A stretch of DNA of 64,000 nt from Afipia carboxidovorans OM5 (GCF_000218565.1 NC_015684.1:1178001-1242000); one strand, 5' to 3'; shown: positions 43,120-52,018, counted from the first letter of the stretch. The notes: generated from the letters alone by a model not told the origin. Program-made: numbers and translations.

Positions 43120-44010
43120 CTAAACCTCAATATCCAGCGCGACGTCGAAATTCGGTGCCGAGTGCGTGAGCGCGCCGGAGGAAGCATAGTCGACGCCGGT
43201 TTTGGCGATCTCGGCGATGCGCTCGACCGTGACGCCGCCTGACACTTCCAGCACTACGCGGCCCGCCGTCAACGCAACAGCCTCGCGCAGCGTCGGGATA
43301 TCCATGTTATCGAGCAGCACGACGTCGGCGAGCCCGGTTGCGAGCACCTCGCGCAACTGATCGAGCGTATCGACCTCGATCTCGATCTTGACGAGATGGC
43401 CTGCGACCGCACGAGCGCGCGTCAGCACCGCGGCGATGCTGCCCGCGACCGCGATGTGATTGTCCTTGATGAGGATGGCATCGTCGAGGCCGAAGCGATG
43501 ATTGAAGCCGCCGCCGCAGCGCACGGCATATTTCTCCAGTGCGCGCAGGCCCGGCGTGGTCTTGCGCGTGCAGCAGATCCGCAGCTTGGTGCCTGCCGTT
43601 TCCTTCACATAGTTCGCCGTCAGTGTCGCGATGCCGGAGAGGCGGCCGACATAATTGAGTGCGACACGCTCGGCCGAGAGCACGGCGCGCGCCGAACCGG
43701 CGAAGGTGAGAAGCGGTTGGCCCTTCGTCACGGTGTCGCCGTCGCGGGCGCCGGCTTCGATTTCGATATCGGGCGCGAGCATGCGGAATGCGGTCACCGC
43801 GAGCGGCAGACCTGCGATGGTACCGGCCTGACGTGCCACCATCACGGCGCGCGCGGGCATGCCGTCCGGAATGGTGGCGATCGAGGTCACGTCACCGGCG
43901 CGGCCGAGATCCTCAGACAGCGCGTGACGGACGGCGTCCTCGATCACCAGCGGTGCGAGGAAGGCGTCAGGCAACAACAGCAGCGAGGCGGGTGAGACCG
44001 GCGCGCTCAT
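43120..44010 (-). CDS. nadC: Nicotinate-nucleotide pyrophosphorylase (quinolinate phosphoribosyltransferase)
   Basis: The 296-residue enzyme converts quinolinate and PRPP to nicotinate mononucleotide. Family blocks include EDLGRAGDVTS near residue 30, RKTTPGLRALEKYAVRCGGG (substrate-binding Arg and Lys) and LIKDNHI. I chose the ATG at 44010, with GGGAG seven bases upstream and one base after the nadB stop codon; an in-frame TTG at 44028 is less likely. It is the last gene of nadA-nadB-nadC. Confidence 0.96.
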   Translation of the reverse strand: MSAPVSPASLLLLPDAFLAPLVIEDAVRHALSEDLGRAGDVTSIATIPDGMPARAVMVARQAGTIAGLPLAVTAFRMLAPDIEIEAGARDGDTVTKGQPLLTFAGSARAVLSAERVALNYVGRLSGIATLTANYVKETAGTKLRICCTRKTTPGLRALEKYAVRCGGGFNHRFGLDDAILIKDNHIAVAGSIAAVLTRARAVAGHLVKIEIEVDTLDQLREVLATGLADVVLLDNMDIPTLREAVALTAGRVVLEVSGGVTVERIAEIAKTGVDYASSGALTHSAPNFDVALDIEV

Positions 44011-44011
44011 C

Positions 44012-45610
44012 TCATGCTCCCGCGGCAAGCTGCAGCGGTGCGCCGTGCGCGATCTCGGCGGCGACGGCGCGCGTCGCGGACAGCGTCGTCATGGTCCGTC
44101 GCGCGAACACAGGAACGGCGACCGGGAAATCGGAGCGGAAATGCGCGCCGCGGCTTTCCTCGCGGACATAGGCGCTGGTAGCGACGATCAGCGCTGTGGT
44201 CGCCATGTTGCGCAGTGCGCGGCTCTGCGAGGCAGCTTCGATCTCACCGAAGATGCGGACCGCTTCCGCAAGTCCGTCCGCATTGCGGATGACTCCGACA
44301 TGCGCGCTCATGGTCTGGCGCAGCTTCGTCTCGAGATCGCGTTCGACGGCGGCGTTGGCCGTTTCTGTTGTAGCGGGAAGCGGAGCCGGTGCGTTCCATG
44401 TGAAGCGGCCGATGTCGTCGGCAATGCGTGCGGCGTAGACCACGGCTTCCAGCAGCGAGTTGGAGGCCAGGCGGTTGGCGCCATGCGCGCCGGTCGAGGA
44501 GACTTCGCCTGCGGCCCACAGGCCGACGATGGACGAGCGGCCGCGCCCGTCCACCGCGATGCCGCCCATGTGGTAGTGCGCGGCGGGCGCGATCGGAATG
44601 GGCTGCGTCGCCGGGTCGATGCCGCCCGCGATGCAGCTTGCATAGACGGTCGGGAACCTTGAGGCGAACTCTGCGCCGACGGCTTTGGTCGCGTCGAGGA
44701 AGGCGCCGCGCCCGCTGGCGTTCTCCGCGAACACGCCGCGCGCCACGATATCGCGCGGCGCGAGTTCGCCGAGCGGATCGCGCTTCAGCATGAAGCGCTC
44801 GCCCGCGCCGTTGATGAGTGTCGCGCCTTCGCCGCGCAACGCTTCGGTGGCGAGCGGGGCAGGGTCCTTGCCGATCATTACGGCGGTCGGGTGAAACTGC
44901 ACGAATTCCGGATCGGCGATCACCGCACCTGCGCGCGCGGCGATGGCGAGGCCGCCGCCATAGGATTCGGAAGGATTGGTGGTGACGGCATAGAGATGGC
45001 CGATGCCGCCGGTCGCCAGCACCACGGCGCGCGCGGGCAGCGTCCGCGTCTTGCCGCTGGCGGTGCTGCGCAGCCGCAGCCCGGCGACGGCGCCATCCGC
45101 GACCATGAGGTCTTCGGCGGTGTAGCCTTCGATGATCCGGATCGACGGCGTCTTGCGCACGGTCTCGATCAGCGCGGTGATGATCGCCTTGCCGGCACGG
45201 TCGCCCTGAACGTGGACGATGCGGCGCGCGGAGTGCGCGGCCTCGCGGCCGACTGCGAGCTTGCCTTCAAGGTCGCGATCGAACGGCACGCCGTAGCGCA
45301 ACAGGTCCTCGATGCGGCCTGCGGCTTCGCGGGCGAGTCGATGCGCTACCGCTTCATCGACGATGCCGCCGCCCACTGCAATGGTGTCGGCCGCGTGGGA
45401 TTCCGGCGTGTCGCCTTCGCCGACGGCCGCCGCGATGCCGCCCTGCGCCCAGACGCTCGATGCGCCTTCGCCGAGCGAGGCCGCGGAGATCACGGTGACG
45501 GGGCGGGGCGCAAGCTTCAGTGCGCAGAACAGACCGGCGAGGCCCGCGCCGACGATGACGACATGGTCGGAGGCTGTATTCATAAAATCAGGATGCGCAA
45601 TCGCACTCAT
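44012..45610 (-). CDS. nadB: L-aspartate oxidase
   Basis: The 532-residue flavoprotein oxidises L-aspartate to iminoaspartate, the substrate of NadA. The FAD motif VIVGAGLAGL is at about residues 19-28, SVWAQGGIAAAV near 54 is the family block, and HPTAVM plus HYHMGGIAVDGRGRSSIVGLWAAGE carry active-site histidines and arginines. The ATG at 45610 has GGAG eight bases upstream; the ATG at 45583 has none. A longer frame runs into the repeat at 45643 and is not real. The nadA-nadB gap holds an inverted repeat pair. Confidence 0.95.
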   Translation of the reverse strand: MSAIAHPDFMNTASDHVVIVGAGLAGLFCALKLAPRPVTVISAASLGEGASSVWAQGGIAAAVGEGDTPESHAADTIAVGGGIVDEAVAHRLAREAAGRIEDLLRYGVPFDRDLEGKLAVGREAAHSARRIVHVQGDRAGKAIITALIETVRKTPSIRIIEGYTAEDLMVADGAVAGLRLRSTASGKTRTLPARAVVLATGGIGHLYAVTTNPSESYGGGLAIAARAGAVIADPEFVQFHPTAVMIGKDPAPLATEALRGEGATLINGAGERFMLKRDPLGELAPRDIVARGVFAENASGRGAFLDATKAVGAEFASRFPTVYASCIAGGIDPATQPIPIAPAAHYHMGGIAVDGRGRSSIVGLWAAGEVSSTGAHGANRLASNSLLEAVVYAARIADDIGRFTWNAPAPLPATTETANAAVERDLETKLRQTMSAHVGVIRNADGLAEAVRIFGEIEAASQSRALRNMATTALIVATSAYVREESRGAHFRSDFPVAVPVFARRTMTTLSATRAVAAEIAHGAPLQLAAGA

Positions 45611-45642
45611 AGGACGTACTCCAATCGCATGTGCGATCTGCT

Positions 45643-45679
45643 CCCTCTCCCCTGCGGGGAGAGGGTCGGGGTGAGGGGG
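45643..45679 (+). repeat. Structured palindromic repeat, class 2, copy C1
   Basis: CCCTCTCCCC (45643-45652) pairs perfectly with GGGGAGAGGG (45656-45665), loop TGC, followed by TCGGGGTGAGGGGG. The layout (stem 1, TCG, G-rich end) is that of class 1, but stem 2 is missing. The partner copy C2 is inverted 27 bases away. Confidence 0.78.
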
Positions 45680-45706
45680 ATCAATGTCCAAATCATTGGC
45701 ATGGAA

Positions 45707-45787
45707 CCCCCCTCACCCGGCGCCATAGCGCGGCGAAGACGCGCGTCAGCGCGCTTTTGGCGCCGACCTCTCCCGCAGGGGAGAGGT
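45707..45787 (-). repeat. Structured palindromic repeat, class 2, copy C2
   Basis: Stem 1 is ACCTCTCCC (45766-45774) and GGGAGAGGT (45779-45787). Stem 2 is CGGCGCC (45718-45724) with GGCGCCG (45759-45765) around a larger, itself structured loop of GCGC blocks. The G-rich end reads GGGTGAGGGGGG on the minus strand. With C1 it makes an inverted pair between nadA and nadB. Confidence 0.78.
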
Positions 45788-45800
45788 GCGAGCTCGTTGG

Positions 45801-46907
45801 TTAGTTCTTCAGATTGACCATCCGCTCCACCGAGCGGCGGGCCTTGTCCGCGATCATCGGATCGATCACGATTTCCTCGCGCATGTAGAGCAGGCTGTCG
45901 AGAATCTTCGGCAGCGTGATGCGCTTCATGTGCGGGCAGAGGTTGCAGGGCTTGACGAAGTTCACCTCCGGCAACTCCGCCTGCACGTTGTCGGCCATCG
46001 AGCACTCGGTGACCATGACGACGCGCTTCGGCTTGTTGTTGCGAACCCAGTCGATCATGTGCGCGGTCGAACCGGTGAAGTCCGCCTCGTTGATGACGTC
46101 GGGCGGGCACTCCGGGTGCGCGATGATCTGCACGTCGGGGTCGGCCGCGCGATAGCTGCGCAACTCGTCGCCGGTGAAGCGCTCATGCACCTCGCACGCG
46201 CCCTTCCAGGCAATGATCTTCACCTTGGTTTTCGTGGCGACGTATTTCGCGAGATACTGGTCCGGCACCATGATGACGGTGTCGACGCCGAGGCTCTCCA
46301 CCACCGCAACCGCGTTCGACGAGGTGCAGCAGATATCGACTTCCGCCTTCACATCGGCGGAGGTGTTGACGTAGGCGACAACCGGCACGCCGGGGAAGCG
46401 CTCGCGCAGCAGGCGAACGTCCTCGCCGGTGATCGAGGAGGCGAGCGAGCAGCCTGCGCGAGAATCCGGGATCAGCACGGTCTTTGACGGGTTCAGGATT
46501 TTCGACGTCTCGGCCATGAAGTGCACGCCGCACTGGACGATGACGTCGGCCTTCACCTTGGTCGCCTCGATGGCGAGCTTCAGCGAGTCGCCGCCGACGT
46601 CGCCGACGCAATGGAAGATTTCAGGCGTCTGATAGTTGTGCGCGAGGATCACGGCGTTGCGCTCGCGCTTCAGGTCGTTGATCGCCTTGATGTACGGCGC
46701 CATGAACGGCCACTCGACCGGCGGGATAACTTCCTTGACGCGCTCGTAGAGGTGCGCGGTCGCGCGCTCGACCTCGGGCGTCCACTCAAGAGCGGGCGTC
46801 GGCAGCGAGGTGAAGCGTTCGCGGGCGTCGCAGCGCGGCGCATCCGTGTTCCGGGCCAAAGCGGGGGTGCCGAAATCTTCGGGTCCGAACAATCCAGTCA
46901 GGGGCAT
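45801..46907 (-). CDS. nadA: Quinolinate synthase
   Basis: The 368-residue [4Fe-4S] enzyme condenses iminoaspartate and dihydroxyacetone phosphate to quinolinate. AVILAHNYQTPEI near residue 85, the cysteine motifs VQCGVHFMAETSK, HPECPPDV and CNLCPHMK, and VPDQYLA are as expected. The ATG at 46907 (MPLTGLFG) has GGGAGGT five bases upstream. An open frame 329 codons longer has no family match and crosses the promoter region. It is the first gene of nadABC; an operator-like palindrome lies directly upstream. Confidence 0.97.
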   Translation of the reverse strand: MPLTGLFGPEDFGTPALARNTDAPRCDARERFTSLPTPALEWTPEVERATAHLYERVKEVIPPVEWPFMAPYIKAINDLKRERNAVILAHNYQTPEIFHCVGDVGGDSLKLAIEATKVKADVIVQCGVHFMAETSKILNPSKTVLIPDSRAGCSLASSITGEDVRLLRERFPGVPVVAYVNTSADVKAEVDICCTSSNAVAVVESLGVDTVIMVPDQYLAKYVATKTKVKIIAWKGACEVHERFTGDELRSYRAADPDVQIIAHPECPPDVINEADFTGSTAHMIDWVRNNKPKRVVMVTECSMADNVQAELPEVNFVKPCNLCPHMKRITLPKILDSLLYMREEIVIDPMIADKARRSVERMVNLKN

Positions 46908-46917
46908 GGTCACCTCC

Positions 46918-46944
46918 CATATATACTCCGATTGAGCATATATG
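46918..46944 (-). promoter_or_regulatory. Operator-like palindrome ahead of nadA
   Basis: Arms of 11 bases, CATATATACTC and GAGCATATATG, are separated by CGATT and differ from perfect symmetry at one position. The site ends 11 bases before the nadA start codon. From memory it resembles the CTC-N5-GAG sites predicted for the NAD repressor NadQ in Rhizobiales; I could not check this. Confidence 0.6.
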
Positions 46945-47010
46945 AACGCTGAGAAAGCCGGCCTAGGCCGGTACATTGCCCGCCTCGAGAAATCGCCGGT
47001 ATGGCGACCA

Positions 47011-47031
47011 TTATTCTCAATTAGAGCAAAA
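47011..47031 (-). promoter_or_regulatory. Second, weaker CTC-N5-GAG site upstream of nadA
   Basis: TTATTCTC, AATTA, GAGCAAAA repeats the core of the site at 46918 with two mismatches between arms, about 90 bases further upstream. A/T-rich sequence around it (for example AACTAATATAAC at 47030-47041) could hold the nadA promoter. Confidence 0.4.
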
Positions 47032-47180
47032 CTAATATAACAGGTCTTTGACGACCTCGCCAGACCTTCTCCCAAATTTATTGCGCAGGGAATAAGAGGC
47101 CTTCTGCATAACACCATCGTCGATTTGACGCTTCGCAACCCGATACTACTGTGCGGCTGCACGAAATAAGGGAGCGAGTT

Positions 47181-48167
47181 GTGGGAACGTTCAAAGCCAT
47201 CCGCATCGACAAGGCCGACAAGGGCACCGTCGCGTCGCTGACGCAGTTTGACGAAAGCGAATGGATGGAGGGCGACGTCGTCGTCGCCGTCGAATGGTCC
47301 ACTCTCAATTACAAGGACGGCCTCGCGCTCACCGGCAAGGGCCCGGTGGTGCGGCGATTTCCGATGATCGCCGGCATCGACTTCGCCGGGGCGGTGATTT
47401 CCTCCGAGCATCCGAAGTGGAAGGCCGGCGACAAGGTGATCGGCACCGGTTGGGGCATGGGCGAGACCCATCTCGGCGCCTATGCGGAAAAGACCCGCGT
47501 CAAGGGCGACTGGCTGGTGCGGCTGCCGGAGGGCCTGAGCGCGCGCGAGGCGATGGCGATCGGCACCGCGGGCTTCACCGCCATGCTGTCGGTGCTGGCG
47601 CTGGAGCGGCACGGCATCACGCCTGCGGACGGGCCGGCAGTCGTGACCGGTGCGGCCGGGGGCGTCGGCTCGGTGGCGGTGAGCCTGCTTGCGAAGGCGG
47701 GCTACCATGTCATCGCCTCGACCGGGCGTGTCAGCGAGAGCGCCTACCTGAAGGATCTCGGCGCAGCGGAAATCATCAACCGCGAGGAGCTGTCCGGCGC
47801 GGGACGGCCGCTCGGCAAGGAGCGCTGGGCGGCGGGTGTCGACAGCGTCGGCTCGACCACGCTCGCCAATGTGTTGTCGATGACCAAAGCTCACGGCGCC
47901 ATCGCCGCCTGCGGCCTTGCCGGCGGCATGGACCTGCCTGCCACGGTTGCGCCTTTCATTTTGCGTGGGGTGTGCCTTTTGGGTATCGATTCCGTGATGT
48001 GCCCGCTGCCCTTGCGCGATGTCGCATGGGCGCGGCTTGCCACCACCCTCGACAAGGCAAAACTTGCTGAAATGACACGGGAAATCACCCTCGACGAGGT
48101 GATTGGCGCCGGCTCCGACATTCTCGCGGGCAAGATTCGCGGGCGCGTGGTGGTGAAAATCGTCTGA
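47181..48167 (+). CDS. Acryloyl-CoA reductase-like zinc-independent MDR oxidoreductase (AcuI/YhdH)
   Basis: A 328-residue medium-chain dehydrogenase/reductase. STLNYKDGLALTGKGPVVR and PMIAGIDFAGAV are the AcuI/YhdH blocks; GAAGGVGSVAVSLLAKAG (about 158-175) binds NADPH; and no catalytic zinc cysteines are present. The family reduces acryloyl-CoA to propionyl-CoA. The GTG at 47181 follows AGGGAG by eight bases; an ATG-like frame further upstream is rejected. It is divergent from nadA. Confidence 0.92.
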   Translation: MGTFKAIRIDKADKGTVASLTQFDESEWMEGDVVVAVEWSTLNYKDGLALTGKGPVVRRFPMIAGIDFAGAVISSEHPKWKAGDKVIGTGWGMGETHLGAYAEKTRVKGDWLVRLPEGLSAREAMAIGTAGFTAMLSVLALERHGITPADGPAVVTGAAGGVGSVAVSLLAKAGYHVIASTGRVSESAYLKDLGAAEIINREELSGAGRPLGKERWAAGVDSVGSTTLANVLSMTKAHGAIAACGLAGGMDLPATVAPFILRGVCLLGIDSVMCPLPLRDVAWARLATTLDKAKLAEMTREITLDEVIGAGSDILAGKIRGRVVVKIV

Positions 48168-48292
48168 CGCCGTTCAGGGTTTGCAAACCATAGTGCTCCA
48201 TTCTTGCCATCGTTGATATGGTAATCAGGGATTTAAGGCCGGACGGTTGTCGCGGCTTCCATCCCGATATGTCCCGAGTTGGAGTGGTCTGC

Positions 48293-48826
48293 ATGTTCGC
48301 ACGGTTGGCTTTTGGAGTTGTGCTCGCCGGGTGCATGGCCGCGCCGGCTTTCGCCGAGCAGATGGACGCCAGCCAGGCGCGCAAATTCGTCACCAACAAG
48401 CTGTTCTCGTTTACCTGCTTCGACGGCACGCGCGGCGCGGGCCGCATCTATGACGACGGCTCCGCAGCAGGCTCCGTGCAGTTCAGCGGCACCGGGCCGC
48501 TGCGCCACATGCGGCTGCCGAGCAATACGCTGCAGGTTCGCTCGGGCAATGTCTGCGCCTCGGTGAAGGGCCTTCCGTTCGAGCCGTGCTTCAACCTCAA
48601 CAAGCATGACGAGGTGAGCTTCCGCGGCTCGGTCAACGGGCTCGGCTTCGCCTATTGCGACTTCCGCCGCCAGGGCAACGTCCGCACCTTCCTGACGCGG
48701 ATGATCCAGCGCAAGCCGCGCTCGCTCCATGCGCCGAACAAGGCGAACGAAGTGCGCGCCGATGCCAGCCGCGCCGAAGCGCGCTCGGAGCCGGTCGCCG
48801 AACTGCGCCGGACCAAGGCGGACTAA
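48293..48826 (+). CDS. Secreted protein, function unknown
   Basis: A 177-residue protein with a signal peptide (MFARLAFGVVLAGCMAAPAFA, given here by positions 1-21 in part as VVLAGCMAAPAFA) and GGAG eight bases before the ATG. The mature part begins EQMDASQARKFV and has FSFTCFDGTRGAGRIYDDGSAAGSV, cut here by region (about 36-60), and conserved Cys at three further positions, suggesting disulfides. I do not recognise the family. The C-terminus is Arg/Ala-rich. A degenerate class 2 hairpin follows at 48852-48876. Confidence 0.78.
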   Translation: MFARLAFGVVLAGCMAAPAFAEQMDASQARKFVTNKLFSFTCFDGTRGAGRIYDDGSAAGSVQFSGTGPLRHMRLPSNTLQVRSGNVCASVKGLPFEPCFNLNKHDEVSFRGSVNGLGFAYCDFRRQGNVRTFLTRMIQRKPRSLHAPNKANEVRADASRAEARSEPVAELRRTKAD

Positions 48827-48851
48827 ACCGATTTAGTTTGGACTCGCGCCT

Positions 48852-48876
48852 TCACCTCTCCCTACGCGAGAGATGA
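48852..48876. repeat. Degenerate class-2-like hairpin
   Basis: TCACCTCTC (48852-48860) pairs with GAGAGATGA (48868-48876) with one mismatch. It lies between two convergent genes and may terminate transcription. Confidence 0.5.
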
Positions 48877-48882
48877 GAACCA

Positions 48883-50223
48883 TCATTCATGCGAGATGTG
48901 GTGCTTGCGGATGCGGCGCACTGTCGCCCAGATTCCAAGTGCCGCGACCGGAATGAACGCCGCGATCATGTAGACCGGATCGATGTGCACGTAGCCGGTC
49001 TCGTGAATCGCCTTGGCGACGTAGCCGAACAGGCTGACGACGTAATAGGTGATCGCCGCGACCGACAGCCCTTCAACCGTCGTCTGCAACCTGAGCTGCA
49101 TGCGCGTGCGCTCGTTCATCGACTTCAAGAGTTCCTGGTTCTGCTTTTCCAGCTCGACGTTGACACGAGTGCGCAACAGGTCGGCGGCGCGCGTCAGTTT
49201 CAGTGACAGTTCGCTCTGCCGCGTCTCGGTGGTGATGCAGGTGCGGATCGCGGGCGCCATTCGCCGTGCGAGGAATGAAGTCCAGGTCGGCAGCCCGCCC
49301 ATCTTGCGCTCGCCGATGGTGGCGAGACGCTGGTGGATGATCTCGTCATAGGCCCGCGTCGCACCGAAGCGGAACACGCTCGCGGCGGCGCCGGCTTCGA
49401 GGTCGGAGGCGAGACCCACGAGTTCGTCGAGAAGCTGGCGGTTGCTGCCGAGGTCGGTCGCCTCGCGCATCTTCCGCGTCACCTCGGTGAGCTTCTGTTC
49501 GATCTTGTTGATCGAGGGCGCGAGCCGCTGCGCTTCGGGCAGGCCGAGGAGCGCCAGCGTCCGGTAGGTCTCTATCTCGATCACGCGTTGCACGAGCGCG
49601 CCGGCGCGATCGCTCGCAAGGCCGTTGTCGGTGATGAGAATGCGCACGAAGCCCGACGGGTCGAGCCGGAAGTCTGTCGCATAGGATGCGGAGCCGTCGG
49701 AGTTTTCGGCGCTCGCAAGGCTTGCACGATCGAAAATATCTTCGAGCGGAAGGTGGTTCGGATCCTTCCGCAGGATGTGCAGGTCGATCGCAACCAGCAG
49801 CGGTCCGGGCTGGGGAATGGCGCGGGTCTGCGGCTCGATCACCGCAACGTTCGGCGTGAACGGCGCATCGCTCGATGCGGACGGCATCTCCCAGGTGTAG
49901 GTGGTGAATTCGGAGTGTTGCTCCCAGCGCAGCACCGTGGAGCCGAGTGCGACGCGATAATGCTTTTCCGCAGGCAGCGGCCCGGCAAGGCCGCGCGTCG
50001 TGCAGAACGCGAACAGGTTCACCCGGTCGGTCTGCGCGGCCGCCTCGTCGGTCTGGAAGGCGAAGTGCAGGATGCGCCGTGGCACCGCGAGCGCGGTGAA
50101 CGGGCGGGCGTGCAGCTCATTGAGGATCGAGGCGCGCAGCCGGTGCGGCACCAGCGGAGGCAACATGGTTGGCTCGCCGGTGGGGCCGGACGTCGTAACG
50201 TCGCTGCTCGAAGAGTCTTGCAT
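48883..50223 (-). CDS. DUF3422 family membrane protein
   Basis: A 446-residue protein of the DUF3422 family. The N-terminal block RASILNELHARPFTAL, a central soluble region, and a long amphipathic helix near residues 340-385 are followed by two transmembrane segments at the C-terminus (about 390-410 and 418-438: ITYYVVSLFGYVAKAI and PVYMIAAFIPVAALGIW). It resembles RMD1/DUF155-type inner-membrane proteins of unknown function. The ATG at 50223 is chosen over a TTG at 50229. A 232-base gap precedes it. Confidence 0.9.
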   Translation of the reverse strand: MQDSSSSDVTTSGPTGEPTMLPPLVPHRLRASILNELHARPFTALAVPRRILHFAFQTDEAAAQTDRVNLFAFCTTRGLAGPLPAEKHYRVALGSTVLRWEQHSEFTTYTWEMPSASSDAPFTPNVAVIEPQTRAIPQPGPLLVAIDLHILRKDPNHLPLEDIFDRASLASAENSDGSASYATDFRLDPSGFVRILITDNGLASDRAGALVQRVIEIETYRTLALLGLPEAQRLAPSINKIEQKLTEVTRKMREATDLGSNRQLLDELVGLASDLEAGAAASVFRFGATRAYDEIIHQRLATIGERKMGGLPTWTSFLARRMAPAIRTCITTETRQSELSLKLTRAADLLRTRVNVELEKQNQELLKSMNERTRMQLRLQTTVEGLSVAAITYYVVSLFGYVAKAIHETGYVHIDPVYMIAAFIPVAALGIWATVRRIRKHHISHE

Positions 50224-50455
50224 GCTCAAAGGTCCTCGCCTTCATCGCCGGTGAGGGAGTGGTGCGGCCCCTGCGGCGTCAGAAAATCGTGATCCCGCGT
50301 CGGAGCGGGAGCCTGGTCCTGAAAATCATCTATCACGGCCATATCTGGGACCGATAAAATTTTTCAGGCGATGCGATGGACTATAAAACCTTTTGATGAA
50401 GCCTGTGCCTGTCCTGCAGGCATTGGCTGCGGGCTTTTTCGGCGGGTCGTTAAGG

Positions 50456-51436
50456 TTACCTGCGCGCGCGCACCCGCAACCCCGGGGCCGGGCGCTCCTG
50501 CAGCACCTCGCGACGGAAGCGAAACAAGGCGGCCGGGCGCCCGCCGGTGCGGGTCGAGACTTCACCGGTCGGCTCAGTCAGCGCACCCGCTTCCACCAGG
50601 CGACGGAAGTTTTGTTTGTGCAGATGGCGGCCGGAGATCGCCTCCACCGTGTGCTGCAATTCGGTCAGCGTGAATTCCGGTGGCAGCAGTTCGAACACCA
50701 CCGGGCGGTATTTCAGTTTCGAGCGCAGCCGCGCAATCGCGGTCGCGAGAATGCGACGATGGTCGAAGCGCATCGCGGCGCCGAGCGGCGGCAGTGACTT
50801 GCGCGCGAGTGCTGCCGGGCGACCGTCGCGCTTCGCTTCCTCGACAAGGCCTGCCTCGTAGAGAAGCTCGTAGCGGTCGAGCACGTGCTCCTCGTCCCAG
50901 TGCGCGCCTTCCGCGCCGAAATAAAGCCGCACGCGATCGGCGCGGCTGAGCGCGCGGTTGGCGTTCGATGCATCCGATTTGTCCGCCCAGGCTTTCAGTG
51001 CGGGCAAAATTTCCTGATCGATGAGAGCGGGCTTGGTGACGCGCCAGTCTTCCCACGGGAAATAGCGGTACCACGGCTCGAACGTTGCGCCCTCGACCTT
51101 GGGCGAGGATTCGCCATCGACGCTGCGCGTCAGCGCGAGATAGCCGATCGAGGCGACGTGCATACCGGTGTGGTCGGCGGTGGCGTGGCGGCCGCGGTCG
51201 CCGAAGGTGTAGAGCTGCTCGACATAACCGAGGCGGAGGCCGGTCTGCTCGGCAACCCAGGCGCGCAGCCCGATCTCGAACGTGCGATGGCTCACCGCAT
51301 CGAACGGGCCGAACGGCAGCCCCGCGAGTTCATCCTCGTCGCCGGGGGCGGTGAGGATCAGCGGCTCGTTGTCGTTGATCGAGACGATCGCGGCGGTGAG
51401 GCCGATCTCGATCGGGGTCAGCGACTTCTCGGCCAT
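50456..51436 (-). CDS. Nudix-like domain plus winged-helix protein, NadQ-like NAD regulator
   Basis: A 326-residue protein. The N-terminal half (about 8-170) is a Nudix-related fold without a complete Nudix box (LRAWVAEQTGLRLGYVEQLYTFGDRGRH occupies that place, residues 57-84). The C-terminal third (about 225-315, KYRPVVFELLPPEFTLTELQHTVEAISG, then NFRRLVEAGAL and RPAALFRF) is a winged-helix DNA-binding domain. This two-domain layout is that of NrtR and of the COG4111 proteins named NadQ in alphaproteobacteria, which repress NAD synthesis. CTC-N5-GAG sites ahead of nadA in this window fit that role. It is downstream of the phosphatase gene by four bases. Confidence 0.72.
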   Translation of the reverse strand: MAEKSLTPIEIGLTAAIVSINDNEPLILTAPGDEDELAGLPFGPFDAVSHRTFEIGLRAWVAEQTGLRLGYVEQLYTFGDRGRHATADHTGMHVASIGYLALTRSVDGESSPKVEGATFEPWYRYFPWEDWRVTKPALIDQEILPALKAWADKSDASNANRALSRADRVRLYFGAEGAHWDEEHVLDRYELLYEAGLVEEAKRDGRPAALARKSLPPLGAAMRFDHRRILATAIARLRSKLKYRPVVFELLPPEFTLTELQHTVEAISGRHLHKQNFRRLVEAGALTEPTGEVSTRTGGRPAALFRFRREVLQERPAPGLRVRARR

Positions 51437-51440
51437 CGCG

Positions 51441-51947
51441 TTACTCGATGTGGATGCGGAACGGTCGGCCTTCCAGCACGGCGCTGCCGGGGCCGATATG
51501 ATCGAGGGCGCGGACCATGCGGCCGTCGCGGCCGAGGATCTGGTCGGCCAACTGCACGATCAGCCGGTTCGGGCTCGCACTTGGCGAGGCGGCGCGGATC
51601 GCGCTCGCGATCTCGCTTTCGTCGCGGCCGGGGTTGAGCGCGCAGGCGGCGAGAAAGGCGGTCGCGGTCGAACGGCTGATCCCCGCGAAGCAATGGACGA
51701 CGAGCGGCGCGCGGCGGTCCCAGTGCCGCACGAAGTGCAGCACGGTCTCGATATGCGTGGCTGCGGGAACCTTGAAGCCGTCGGCGGCCTCGGTGATATC
51801 GTCCATCGAGACACGCAGATGGTTCGCCGCGAGGATAGAGGCGGGCGTCTGCGCCTTCTCGACCTTCCCCATCACGGTCACGATGTGACTCGCGCTGACG
51901 GCGGCGACGGTGGAATGAAGCTCGGCGAGCGAACAGACGTGGATCAT
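51441..51947 (-). CDS. Tyrosine/dual-specificity phosphatase family protein
   Basis: A 168-residue protein with the phosphatase loop HCFAGISR at residues 85-92 (nucleophile C86, R92) followed by STATAFLAACAL. An upstream Asp, D49 or D50 in VSMDDIT, could be the general acid. This is a compact cysteine phosphatase; the substrate is unknown. It starts at ATG 51947, with a TTG one codon earlier. The spacing of four bases to the NadQ-like gene shows a shared operon. Confidence 0.87.
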   Translation of the reverse strand: MIHVCSLAELHSTVAAVSASHIVTVMGKVEKAQTPASILAANHLRVSMDDITEAADGFKVPAATHIETVLHFVRHWDRRAPLVVHCFAGISRSTATAFLAACALNPGRDESEIASAIRAASPSASPNRLIVQLADQILGRDGRMVRALDHIGPGSAVLEGRPFRIHIE

Positions 51948-52018
51948 CAAGGGCCTCGGGATATCAGCCCTCTATACGTCAGGCAGACGCGCGGGCAAAG
52001 CGCGGCGGGGCGGACCGA

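Noticed and set aside
45611..45691. N-terminal extension of nadB into the repeat
   Set aside because: The extra residues are a translation of palindrome C1, and good ribosome-binding spacing exists at 45610.
46908..47894. 329-codon N-terminal extension of nadA
   Set aside because: It crosses the operator-like sites and the start of the divergent oxidoreductase gene, and NadA needs only the part from 46907, which has a strong ribosome-binding site.
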